Assembly (NCBI RefSeq): GCF_002878395.1
Contig: NC_061120.1
Coordinates: forward strand, 98,199,194 to 98,263,193
Length of the DNA: 64,000 nucleotides
From: Capsicum annuum
Taxonomy: Eukaryota > Streptophyta > Magnoliopsida > Solanales > Solanaceae
Reading direction: 5' to 3'
Below, in pieces: positions 34,598 through 45,814 of this stretch. Position 1 is the stretch's first letter. Each line of letters begins with the position of its first letter. The translations under genes were made by a program, and so were the position numbers. The notes under the pieces were generated by a model. The model was not told the origin of the DNA, made no database searches, and saw only the letters and a program-made list of their open reading frames with translations.

Positions 34598-36266
34598 ATA
34601 CCATTATCACTAATATGTATGGTGAGGGAGAAACTCCTTGGGTCCTTTAGCTTTTTTGGCTTCTATGGTAACTTCATCATCATAACCAAACAACATGACA
34701 CTGTAAATGTCACATTCTAAATGTCATTGAACTTAGTCTTATTGGACACTACACTGTTAAAGTACTTAGTTTACTTAGGGATAAAAATATCTAAAAATTT
34801 GAGGTTAATGTGAAATTCTTTGAACGTGTCAAAGAACTTCTTAAAACATGCCTCACTCTTGGCCTTTTAAGCTTTTGAGGGAACGTTGGTAGTGGCCTCT
34901 CTTGTTCACACTTTGTTTCCCTAGATTTTGGGTACTCAGCCTTACCTAAATTTTTAGAGTATTTATCTGTAGTAGTTTCTTCTATGCATGCTTTGGGACT
35001 AACTCTTTCTGTACCTCTTGAATTTAGGAAGTCTGTCACTAAGATCTTACCACTCTTCGGGGTGATTTTTATTACCTGCTATAGATTCTCCATGTCACTA
35101 GGTAAACCACCTTAGGGTTAATTATTCTGATCTTGAGATAGTTTCCCTAACTATATCTTTAAATTCTTTTAGGCATGTTACTAATTTTTTATTTCTGTAG
35201 CCATTTGTTCTTGATTGGCTAAGATTTTTTTCATTGTGTCATCCGTACTGGCTTGCACATTTTGTTGTTATTGTGTCTGAACGTGATTAATTCCCATGAA
35301 TTGTTGGGTTGACTCTTCCACTTGTGGTTGTAAGAACTAACATAATTTATATTTCTCTTTTGTTAGTTGCCTACAAAGTTAACCCACTCTTAGTTTGCTG
35401 CACACACTTCTGTAAAGTGGGAACTAATACCACGAATCTCACACCAAATCGAGGTCTAAGGGACTGCATTCACTTGAACCTGAGGTTGGTTCAAACCAAA
35501 ATTACTGAATTGTGTCATTATTTTATTTATCAAGGCTTATAATTAAGCGGCCAAAGCTGTGACACTATCCACCGCAATCATACCTGTAGGCTTTTTCATA
35601 GTTCATTTATAATATCTCCATGAAAATTAGGATTATCTTGTGCAATTCTATTTAAAAGGGTATAAAGCTCATCAAAAGTTCTCAAAATAAAGACCACCAC
35701 CTATAGATTAATCTAGAAAAATTCTTGTGTTGTGGTCAAGACAGTCAACATAAGTATGATCTAATACATTGTTGGTCTATTGGTGATGTGGGAAGACCCT
35801 AAGAAGAGATTTGAACCACTCTCATACATGATATAAGTTCATATTTGGGTTCGACTTAAAACTTAAAATCTTACTATAAAACCTTGTACCCTGCCAAATA
35901 GAAAGAATCGAATGAGTAACTTTTTTGAAAAATAACCCATGTAATGATGGAGTTTGAAGGTTATACCTTTAACCATCTATTTGATTCCCCAAAAAATAAG
36001 AAGGGGAAGAGAGTGAGCATCACATAGTCAGAGGAGACTTCAATGGGGATAAATATGTCACTGATATACAAGAAATTTTATAGATGCACCAATGGGTCAT
36101 TATGTGATAGGCCTATGAATTGCCCACTACTGTGCAACAATTATACCCTATTATATTTAAGCTTGAATCTACCTCCAGTTTTTGATCTGATGGCGGAGGT
36201 AAAATTGGTTGTGATTGGGAGTACCACTTTGAGCACTATCTTATGGGCTGGTTGATCTTCATCCAT
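34598..36266 (-). pseudogene. gag: Athila/Tat-type gypsy gag (decayed), cut by element A
   Basis: The reverse-strand reading starts at ATG 36266 (MDEDQPAHK). It continues VLPITTNFTSAIRSKTGG, then LLHSSGQFIGLSHNDPLVHL, LFPFLFFGESNRWLKV and SNSIITW, the capsid blocks of Athila/Tat gag. Downstream are TFDELYTLLNRIAQDNPNF and MTQFSNFGLNQPQVQVNAV, then a QVIKITPKSGKIL block. PLPTFPQKLKRPR follows, and finally KLKDPRSFSLTI at the join to protease. Many stops and frameshifts are present. The gene ends abruptly at 34597 where the LTR of A begins; the rest of this element should lie left of the window. Gag would form the particle shell. Confidence 0.75.
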
Positions 36267-36565
36267 TAGTGGAGGAAATAATTTTTCTTGATGATAGAGT
36301 AGTATTGCTTCTCTCCTTAATTGGTTTGAGTTTCACTCAGGTTAAGGATCCGGGTCAACTAAAACCCTTTGCCTTTCTAGCTGACTCAAGTTTCAAACAT
36401 GTACCTACAAATTCAGAAGCTAAGATCAAGTTGTTAGCACTTAAGAAACCAAATATAAAAAACAAAAGTAAAATAGTTTCCAATTTTCAAGTCCCTAGCC
36501 ACGACGGAAAAAACTTGTTACATCCTAGTACAAACGTAAGTGTACATTGTCACCCAAGTAGTAAA
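36267..36565 (-). mobile_element. Athila-type leader, primer-site relic and LTR end
   Basis: Reverse-strand bases from 36516 read ...GTAACA (LTR end). They are followed by a primer-site-like TTTCCGTCGTGGCTAGGGAC (about 36509-36490), similar to the tRNA-Asp type site of Athila/Tat elements, then a leader up to the gag ATG. The LTR end has only 50 bp before it meets L1 sequence at 36566. The forward open frame 36269-36676 overlaps this and the L1 end and is not a gene. Confidence 0.55.
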
Positions 36566-38470
36566 ATGGCTTTAAATGAAAATTATAAATCCTACTTGAA
36601 ATATATCTTTACACCTGGGGTTCTCATCAGCCTCCCACCACCTTCTAATATACTATTTAAAATAGTTTCCCATTGATATTCCTTGCCAAACACTCCAAGC
36701 AAGGAAGAAATCTTAAAAGGAAGACCCTTGCACCACAATTGGTTGAAATCTTCCTAAAATCCGGTGCTAGTATTTTTCCCATAATGGGATGTCACTTTCT
36801 TTTTCATTTTGTGCATTTCTCATGTTGTACCTGATGTGATTAACTGCAAAATCTGATATAATTTTTGTCATTCTGTTCCACTCTCATCCCTCTTCCATAA
36901 AGAACTCCCATATATTTTTCATGTTATGACAATTTTGGACTCCTAAAGGATGAAAAAATATAGGACCTAGATTTTTCCAATTATCACAACATATATTTGA
37001 TGTGCCTCCCTTAGGTTCCTTCTATAAATATTACTCAATGTTCTCTTTATTCTCTAATATATCCTTCCATAATTTTGATCCTGCACTCAATAAAACAAGA
37101 AATGGAATCTATTTTTTAAAATAATTATTCCACATATAATAAGAGCATAAGATATTTTGAGTCTTGAATCTCCACCATAGATTAATGAATAGAGCCCTGG
37201 AGAAATCAACCACAGATCTGAAACTTAAACTACCTTCTTATTTGGGTAAACATAGCTTATTCCATGCAGCTCAGTGTTTGCTTCTCCCTATTTTCTTGTT
37301 ACTCCAAAAGAATATAGAAAATTTCTTGTTTAGGTATTTAATGATAGAAATAGAAGTAACCATAGCTAATAATATATATATAGGAGAACTTTGTAGCACA
37401 CAAAAAAGCAACACTTCTTTAACCGCATATGATAGTATCTTAATTTTCCAAGCATGTAGTTTCCTATTCACTTTCTCTATCCAATCTGCATAGTCCCTTT
37501 TTCTTTTCTTTTGGTGAGTAATTGGACAGCACAATAGTTCATGTGGAAAGAACCCTTTATCATTCTAGTGCTTTGTTCCACCTATATTGAAATATTTCCT
37601 ACATCATTTAAATGAAGAATTAAAAAGCTCTCCTTTTTGTTCACTTTCTTTCTAGATTCCTTCTCATATACCTCTATAGTTTCTGTTATTTTCCTAGGTG
37701 CATATTTATTAATGGAAGAAAATATATTGGTATCATATGTATAAGCAAAATGGTTTAACTTGGGCTCTATTTAGGAATACCATAGCCCCTAAAAAGGTTG
37801 CCTTCAAATAAAGCATTTAGAGCCCTTGTGAGAACCTCTACAGATAAAAGAAAAAGAGCTAGTTAGAGAGGATCACCTTGATTCAACTCTAAGGTGGAGG
37901 GAAAAAAACCATGAGATTGATTATTGAGCAATACTTTATAAAAACTTTCGACACCAACCTATAAATTATATCAGCAAATGTTTTAGAAAATCGTATTTTC
38001 GTCAGCACCTGCATGATAAAGAACCAAGAAAACCTATCATAAGCTTTATAGTTATCAAGCCATATAACAACATTTGATGGTTGTCCTTTCATGCTTATAT
38101 CAGTGATCAGTTATGTATGAGTTATGTATTTTAGAAGAGGGTTCCCAGCAAAGAAATGTGTCACTACTTTTACAAACCACTTCTCTTTGAATCTGGATAT
38201 TTCTTCCCTATTTATCAGCTGCTGAAAATGTTGGGAAAAGTATCCCTACTCTACATTGTAAGTTCTATCTTAATATTTTAAGTATTTCTCATAAAATCCA
38301 GAACATGATTATCAGAAAAATCATTATCCCAATTAATCCTAACAGTATAAAGAAACTCTTCATGTTCATTCTAGATATTAAGAAACCTAAAGTGATTTTT
38401 CTAAGTAAAAGGTCTATCTCTATAACATATTAATAAAAAATCATGGTCAAAGCTAGTCCCTAGAAGATGT
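36566..38470 (-). pseudogene. L1 reverse transcriptase and C-terminal region (decayed)
   Basis: The frame 38092-37889 reads PSNVVIWLDNYKAYDRFSWF, the L1 RT block with AYDRxSWxF. A FAYTYDT stretch at 37729-37749 sits where YADD is expected, so the catalytic pair is destroyed. The frame 37534-37271 reads VNRKLHAWKIKILSYAVKEV, FCVLQSSPIYIL and FFWSNKK, the thumb region. Further down is GLPFKISSLLGVFGKEY, matching the C-terminal LPFKISF motif. Between AGNPLLKYITHT and ITDISMKGQ a stretch of RT of roughly 100 residues is missing. RT would perform target-primed reverse transcription. Confidence 0.75.
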
Positions 38471-39110
38471 TCAACTTTTGAATGTGAAAACAACCCTTAA
38501 AAGTCAAAATTAATAAACATTCTATCCAATTTTTCAAAATGCAGTCATCTCTATCTCTCCTACTCTACTTTGTAAATGGACTATCCTTGAAAGAGAACTG
38601 CAAAAAATCACAAGCTTTAATGTAATTCCTAAAATCCTCAACATCAACATAAACCACTGATAGTCTACTAATTTTCTCCTCCCCATTTAACACTACATTG
38701 ATGTCCACTCCCCTCCCCCTAATTAGCTATAGACAATCTTCTTCCTTTTGAACTGTATAAATATCTTCCTAAAGTTCCATTCTCTATAAATTAACACACT
38801 TAGCATAGATAACTATAATTAAGATAGAATTTGTTGTGGATTGATCTTTCAACCTAAATGAGATTTGTTAATCTTTTTTACTCACTATTTATACATCAAA
38901 CTCATGATTAATGAATACTCATATCTTGTCATTGATGTTGTGAAATACCTGAGGTATCTTTAATCTGCATCTATATCTAATGATAGTTCTAATATGTTGA
39001 AAAAGGTTCCAATAAAGCTATAAATGCATGTTTATGAAAATTGTTTGACATTCAAACTCTTTGGAAAGATCTTTGTGATTTGAATAATTGCTTTCATTTT
39101 TTATGAAATT
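38471..39110 (-). pseudogene. L1 AP-type endonuclease (decayed)
   Basis: Reverse-strand blocks read LLEPFQHIRTII (the LxEP motif holding the catalytic Glu), IPQVFHNINDKIWVFINHEF (with one stop at W), IIVIYAKC, GVDINVVLNGEEKISRLSV (normally GDFNVV) and DDCILKNWIECLL. These follow the order of the L1 endonuclease that nicks the target DNA. Stops and a changed GDFN motif rule out function. Confidence 0.65.
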
Positions 39111-40648
39111 TTTATGACCCTAAATTCGTCTTGGGTTTAAATCCTACTAGTTAGATGTGTCACTAGTTCTTTGTTTTTTCCCTTTTCTATGTGATTTTAA
39201 GTTTGTGATCATCCTAGGAGATAAATAGAAATCCTTTCTATCTAGTCTTCTTGTTTTTTTAATACTCCCACTCATCTTGATTGCTTACATTTTCTATCTT
39301 ATTTACCATAGTATGTGTGAGTATGTTGTGTAATTCCTTGTTAGGAGATTTAATTTTGCATAGGTTGTAATTAACACTACCTTATTCTTGTCTTCTTCCA
39401 TTTCCACATGATTTAATTCCACTTCCATATTAGCCACTTACTTCACTGCATTAAGTTTTTCTATCTCATTTATTTCCCAATTAACAAGTTTATTAATAAT
39501 ATCTACTGCTATTAATGGGATTTTTGGTGCTACTTTCTCATCAGCATCCATAGTGCTACTGCCATGATCTCTACTTGTGGAGTTCTCCTCATTACTATTT
39601 TCTGCACTAATGTTCTAACTTCTATATACAAGTATTATTGCCCTTATTGCATCTGTTTGTTGGTTTCTCATCATCGTGTTATTTGCCATAGGATCTTGAT
39701 ATCCCCTCCTTGGTGGATAATTCCTATTGTTTTTGCTGAATTTTCATATTATTTGATAATTCATTATCTATTATATGTCTATTCTTTGTTGTACTATTGT
39801 TGTTGCACTCTTTTTCTATCTTTTCCTGAGGATCTATATCTTTTACATCTCTTACTTTTGTTCTTCTTTTTAGATTTTTGATAGCCTTATCTAAATAATG
39901 TCTACCTCATGAATTCCATCACCTGAGTTTTCCTCTTCCACTAATACATCAAAGGTGTTAGTGGTCATGGGTATCACCTCTTTAGGTGGGGATATTGCTT
40001 TCTCATTGATGCATTTCCTCTCCTTTCCTTCTTTGTGTTCCATGATGAATCTCCTATTCGTGGGGTTCCACTGCCTACCCCATGTTTTCCTTTTTATACT
40101 GCTGGTTCTTTTTTTTCATAATTATTTTCTTTTCATTCTCTTATTCTTCTTCTTCTTCTTCTTCTTCTTCTTCTTCTTCTTCAGTTCTCTCCATTGTGAT
40201 CATCAATTCTGTTTGTAAGATCCTGCATTATTTTTAACTTTGTCCCTAAATCTTAAATTCTTGCAATGCTTAGGTTACAAGTTATATTGAAATCTCACTT
40301 CCTCTATTCTTGACTCTTTTATTACATGATTCACAATTTCCATCTCTACCACTTTAGAAAAATTAGATATTAGATAACCCGTATCTTCATACTAGCAAAA
40401 CTAGGTCTAGTTTTATTAATAGTGGCTATATCCAAGTGTAGTAGTTTGCCCACTACTTTATCTAGAGAAAATAGAGATTTTTTATAAAAAAATAGTCTTT
40501 TGTCCAGGGAAAAAAATTCATGTCATTACTTACATTGTCTCCTCACTACCTTTGAACTTTGTATCATATATTGTGGGTCTCATAGGGTATGAATATTTGT
40601 CTTTAGATAGGATGTAATAGATATTATTAGACATCATATTAATAAAAT
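39111..40648 (-). pseudogene. L1 ORF1, C-terminal part (decayed)
   Basis: At 40648-40420 the reverse strand reads MMSNNIYYILSKDKYSYPMR, then LFSLDKVVGKLLHLDIATIN and KTRPSFASM, the second half of the DUF4283 domain of plant L1 ORF1. FQYNL-PKHCKN follows, the start of the zinc-knuckle region. Next comes an acidic stretch encoded by the GAA repeat (40182-40144). Further down is an open part with NYPPRRGYQDPMANNTMM and KIPLIAVDIINKLVNWEIN that I cannot match to a domain. ORF1 is an RNA-binding chaperone in the family. Confidence 0.6.
40144..40182. repeat. (TTC)13 / (GAA)13 microsatellite
   Basis: An uninterrupted run of 13 TTC triplets on the forward strand. On the reverse strand it lies within the L1 ORF1 remnant and would encode a run of acidic or basic residues depending on frame. 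Confidence 0.9.
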
Positions 40649-42081
40649 GTATTGTATTCTAGCACACAAGTTAGTTTACGTGGTCACCCAAGTAGTAAAG
40701 TGCCCTTCAAAATCCAAGTATCGATCCCATAAGGGCTTGTGCTTAGCAAAAATCTAACTCTAGTTTTACTTCAAAGATTAAACAAGTGCAAGTGCAAGAA
40801 ATAACATTTGATCTTTGAAAACTAAAAATAATCATAAACAATTCGAAATTAAAAAGAGTTAGAGGTAATAATGGGGAAGAATCTAGGTCAAGGTACTATG
40901 AACAATCCAAGTTAGCAATACAATTTTGTTTGTTTATTTAATTACTTTGGCTGTTGATTCACGAGGTTGATAACATGACTATGGTCTTCTGAGCCTTTAA
41001 TCGTTTATCTAACTTAGTCCCACAATTACATCGTTAAGTGGGAACGGGAGAACAAAATTAAATACATTTATATTTGATCCTATATATGAACCAAATTTGA
41101 AAAATTAGGTATATTTCTATCTTAAATGAAAATTCTAACTGCAGTCCATTGAATTTTTAAGATTCAACTCCATACATTCTACGATCTAGTCTATTGATCC
41201 TTATTTCGGTCTCACAATAGAAATGTAGGCTTATCATAAGGGTCACAAATCCATAGAATTGTAAATACGAGGATATATGAAAAACCAATAATGATAATAA
41301 TCCTAGATGAGGGTGTTTGGCCACTCATGTATTTACAATGAATTGCTATTAAGTAATTTATGCATAAAAACCAAAGTAATCTAAACTACACATTAGGAAC
41401 CCTAAATTATGCCTCTTAAAGTTTATTTACATCCCTAAAATTCATCCAAGTTGTTTACAACAATATATAAGTGTCCTATTTATATCATGAGAAACTTTGC
41501 CCTTTTGGAAGCAAAGGTGTGTCACGCTCTTGCATTGGCATGATATAGGAATGGCGTGTGTTTTATGTGGATGATATTTTTTATGCCATTTTTGTTTATG
41601 TATAAGGTCAAGGAATGCCCTTATCTCGGATTCTAGAGGGCGTGGCACACTCATGTTCTCAGAAACTCCATATTACGTCATGGTTTCCTCCTTTCATGTG
41701 CCTTTGAGTTCCTCACTTTATGGTTGTTTTTCCATCATGATTAGATGTTATTTTACTCCTGAAAACCACTCTTAGTATCTCACATGCTCTTCTATAACAT
41801 AAAATAACCTGAATTTGTTCTTAAAACACAATAGAATTCATTGCGATAAGCTAGAACAACCCATGGCTTAAGCTAGTAACACTAGTTTTCTCGGATAAAA
41901 TCTAAGAGATCATTTTGGTTCTTCACTTGTTTTTAACACTCCTTAAACACTATAAAAATTAGTTTAATACTTATATGCTTAATTATATGAATAGCAACTC
42001 ATTACTCACACAAGAAGTCCTAAACACTAGCACAAAAAATAGTAGATATTGACACTTAGGTGCATAAATTCACCTAAGATC
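40649..42081 (-). mobile_element. Athila-type solo LTR inside L1 ORF1
   Basis: A 1.43 kb non-coding block splits the L1 ORF1 between readable residues EENF and INMM. It is flanked by AAAAT on both sides (40644-40648 and 42082-42086), the expected 5-bp duplication. Its left end (TGTATTGTATTCTAGCACAC, with T40648 counted) aligns with the LTR end at 36516 (TGTTACATCCTAGTACAAAC), including 17 identical bases, so it is a reverse-oriented LTR of the same family. No interior is present. Its terminal bases are one off the TG...CA rule on each side, probably slippage in T and A runs. Confidence 0.6.
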
Positions 42082-42555
42082 AAAATTCTCCTCTGAATTC
42101 TATCTTATTAGAATATGTATATTCCTTAGTAATTCTATCTTGAAATCCCCTTTAATGTTTCATTGCATAGGTATTTTAATTCACAATTCATCCAATTCAA
42201 CCTATCCATTAAAAAATTTACCAACGGATGTAAGTTGGAGATTTTCTATGACATTCATCCTATCTACTTCATCCTCTATCCATGGGATTCTTAGAACCCC
42301 TTTATTATATGAAGGATGCTTCAATGGTATCGGTTCCACAGAATACGATATTCTTCTAATAGTCATTAACAAGTTGTCATATTTCCCTCGCCCGGAACTT
42401 ATTGATCTGGTAGTCCAATCAGTAGACTTGTTAGGTAAATTTGATTCTTTACTAGGTCCTTTATGATGGTTACAGCAAGGATGTGGGAACATTAAAGGGA
42501 ATTGACCAACCACTGGCGGTGGTTGGTCAGTGGCTGAAATGGCCATGGAATACAT
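42082..42555 (-). pseudogene. L1 ORF1, N-terminal part
   Basis: A reverse-strand frame of 117 codons (42555-42202) starts MYSMAISATDQPPPVVGQF. It contains LRIPWIEDEVDRMNVIENLQ and SVGKFFNG, the start of the DUF4283 domain of plant L1 ORF1. After two TAG or TAA stops it continues IKGDFKIELLRNIHILIR up to the LTR insertion at 42082. This is the best preserved stretch of the LINE. A second in-frame Met at 42546 is an equally possible start. Confidence 0.7.
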
Positions 42556-44143
42556 GAAAATTGTAGGATTTAGGGTTTGGTCATGTTATAGGAGAGTGCT
42601 CAATTTTTTAATACCCCTTTTTGATCTTCCTTATCATCAACTTTATTTTTACCATCTCTTTCTCCAAACCACATGGTATAGAGATACATCCATCTGATCC
42701 AGCTTGAAAAACTAACACTCACCAAATTCGACTCCAATATCCAATAAAAAAAATTAGACTCATTCTTCATTGGTACTAGAGACAAATGTCCCCTTCATCG
42801 ACACTATTAAACATGAGGAATTTAACATTGTGGAATAATTATGGAGATGAAATGAAATCATGTGACAACAACAAAAAAGAACATGTGTGAGAAGTGCTTT
42901 TGGTTTCCATCTTGGTTTAAGGAGGAGCATCGTATTGTTCGTCGTTGCCTTCGTTGTTTTCAAGGTCGAATGACCCATCGCTTTAACAAAAATGGCCAAA
43001 TTTGGTAATAAGTGCCCACTTTTTAAATGGACTATTTTCCATGAATGAAATTTAATCCAATGGATATATTGTATAGTTTTTTCTTTTCCTTTAACTAAAT
43101 ATCTAGAAAGTATTACATTGTACACCTTCTGAGTATATTATTCACATTGTGCATACCTTAACGATATGCAATAGCTTGATTCAACTATTTGTATCATATT
43201 TTGTGTACCTTTCTCTTCATTTATTCAACTATTTGTAATGACATACAATTTATTAGAATAGTATAATCTAATAGTATACAATATATGTATCTTGTTCGAA
43301 GAAATATACTTTGAATTAATCTCAATTTCATTTCTAAATTACTATTAGTTAAAATTTAAAGTATATGTTATATATTGATAAAACTCAAAGAAATTAAATG
43401 ATAAAGAAATAGGAGTAATAATGGTCGAATAATGTGAAATAGGGTTGATCAATAATTTATATTAGTCTTTGGCAATTACTCAAGTAGAAATAGTGAACCT
43501 TAAAAGATCAGCCTTTTGATCTGATGCATTTTATGCATTCTAACTATCTTTAACCTATTCATCTTACTTATGTGTGAATTAGCTAGAACTCGAGAAGAGA
43601 TGTTAGAACTTGAGAGATATACAAGAGAGGAATTGAAAGAGGAAGCGGGAAATGAGAAAAGTAAAAGCATACAAATATGTCGAGGAATAATTTGAGTGAA
43701 TTTATCAAAATTCAAATTTGGGTATATTTTCAAATAGGTTTCTATATAATCTAACCCCTTATTATAGTACGTGCATTTCATTTTGTGATTTTTGATCTTA
43801 CTATTTTGATATTTAATTTTAGATCTTGTGGCGATGATTTCATGGGGCTCGATTCAGCTTTGACACATTTGAAATTTTTTTAAATCGTATATGCACAATT
43901 AGGTACGTGCACTGCTTGGCCTTCACACAAGATAGGAGATGTTAATTGGATGCATCGCTAGCCTATCATGCTTTGAGTGTTCCTATCACAACTATTACAT
44001 AAAACATTTTTTCATGTACTACGCATGCACTGAACATTCTATAGCAGGTGGTCAACTGATATTTGAATGTACAATTGGAGAGGTGAATTGCCCTTTTTTG
44101 ATTTTCTTAGAAAATTTCTATTTTTAGTAGTCAACTAACTTAC
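42556..44143. other. Unassigned AT-rich DNA
   Basis: I see no gene, RNA or repeat with confidence here. The part next to 42555 may be the L1 5' untranslated region. Open frames at 42600-42785, 42760-43125, 43500-43781 and 43939-44127 have no recognisable domain and biased AT-rich composition. No boundary or target duplication for the L1 was found. Confidence 0.5.
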
Positions 44144-45814
44144 TGTCATGAGCCAAAAGTTGGGGTCATGATGGAACTTACCTCAAAACTAGACTTAGTA
44201 AGTAAGTCAAAGCCCACCAAAAAATCACAAGCAAATAATAAGAAGGAAACCCTCAAAATGGGACTTCTTAAACATATTAAGGCTACCACGTAACACATAG
44301 CATAATCTGGAAAAAAAATATAAACCCTAAAAAGAGTGTAATAAGTAGAAGAACATTTAATACATCGTCTAAAAATGAAAAGTACAAAATCTGACTCAAA
44401 AAAATAATAAAGACATGATAAGGAATGATGGAGGCTAGATCAAGGCTTCAAATACGGATCTCATCAGATGCTCTGAAAGGTCATCTTCTACCACACAAAT
44501 CAGCTGCTACAGCACGTACTCGCACTGAGATCTACATAAAAAAGGCACAGTAGGGGTGAATATGATCCCTTTGTACTCTGTACATTTCAAACACCGACTA
44601 AACAAAGTAGAAAATAACACAAGTAAAATATACTATGAACACGTCACTTGCAAATAGAAAATTTCCCAAATTGCAGCTCACACCGTCTCAACTAAAAGTT
44701 CTATTATATAAGACTAAACAGAAACCACTACACATAAAGTATATAATAAATAAAAGTACACAACTAGGGTATATGTAATAAGACACAAAAAATGCAATGA
44801 AATGCAACATAATGATGTAATGAAAGTGGGAATTACATATGCACCTTAAAAGCCTCAGCGCTCCAGGATAGGACCCATATGGGATTCGTAACCCATATAC
44901 TTTCATAATCTCATCAAACCTTATTTTCAATGACCTTTGCCTAGTTTTCCAATACCTTACAATTCACCTTGCCGGTAGTGACCTCGGCCAAGGGTTTTGT
45001 AAAATAATTTCCATCTTCTATTCAAATCATAACACCTTTATGGCATAAATTCTTATGAACATGTATAGATAAAACAAGGATATAATGCTCATAAATAAGA
45101 AGTATTAAGATAAAAATAAATTTAATAGGTATGCATGAGCTGAGAATCTACTCTATATGACAATAATTCACGATATAAACCATTATAGGAAACCACTGGT
45201 ATGTATAGTCATATAAGACATCAATAAATACATTTAAATTATTATTTAGGTATTAATCATGTGATAACAAAAATTAAATCCTTAAAAAATTCCTCTAATA
45301 TCTAATCAAGCCCCCACCCCCCTCGAGCGACACTATAAGAGATATGACATACAATGAACAAGTGAGGCCTAAATTCATCAAATACAATCCTCTACTTGGG
45401 CAACACGATAAAATAATTACTCTCAAAATATAGCTTCCATATCTAAGTGCCTAACCATAACATGCTTTACAAGTCACTAACTACCCAGCGTAGTGTGAAG
45501 GAACGTAAGGAAATAGCCTACCTCACAGTGTCAAAATTCAAACTTATAACCTTTAACACGGAGCATTATCACATCGAACATTCTCTATATAATATAATAC
45601 AATCGTAAACATCATCTACACATTAGAAAAAATCTAACGATACCCATATCGACTATATTTAAGACGGGAACAAAATGGATTAGAAAATAATTTTAAAAAT
45701 AAAAGGGTGTAAAACTAAAATATTATCTCAAAATGTATTCCCCAAGATTATAAGAATCTATAGTTCAAAACCCATGAAAAATGACATGACCCAACATAGG
45801 CATATGATGTGACT
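44144..45814 (-). mobile_element. Diverged LTR-like repeat H1
   Basis: It begins TGTCATGAGCC on the forward strand and contains AGGACCCATATGGGATTCGT (44872-44891) and a GCCCCCACC-type motif near 45309. Both have counterparts in the next block. The text resembles LTRs I associate with Solanaceae gypsy elements that start TGTCATGACCC, in reverse orientation. No coding potential is seen. The boundary at 45814 rests only on the new TGTCACACCC start. Confidence 0.35.

Larger units (their letters stand above)
36566..42555 (-). mobile_element. Degenerate plant L1 LINE, reverse strand, split by an LTR
   Basis: Reverse-strand pieces appear in order: ORF1 with DUF4283-type domain (42555-42082 and 40648 to about 39300), endonuclease (about 39110-38470) and reverse transcriptase plus C-terminal region (about 38470-36570). 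ORF1 is interrupted by a 1.43 kb solo LTR. There are many stops and at least one deletion inside RT. No poly-A or target duplication can be assigned: the 3' end stops abruptly against Athila LTR sequence. Known plant L1s are 6-7 kb, so this one is moderately shortened. Confidence 0.75.

Noticed and set aside
36269..36676. Forward 135-codon open frame
   Set aside because: It overlaps, in antisense, the Athila-type leader and LTR end and the end of the L1, and shows no domain.
39564..40218. Two forward open frames rich in Phe, Leu and Tyr
   Set aside because: Low-complexity frames created by the TTC repeat and pyrimidine-rich antisense of the L1 ORF1.
36549..40699. 17-bp direct repeat as the target duplication of the L1
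   Set aside because: The right copy lies inside the solo LTR that interrupts L1 ORF1, so it cannot flank the whole L1, and no poly-T follows the left copy.
42140..42466. Forward 108-codon open frame
   Set aside because: Antisense to the L1 ORF1 N-terminal domain, which has a better match on the reverse strand.
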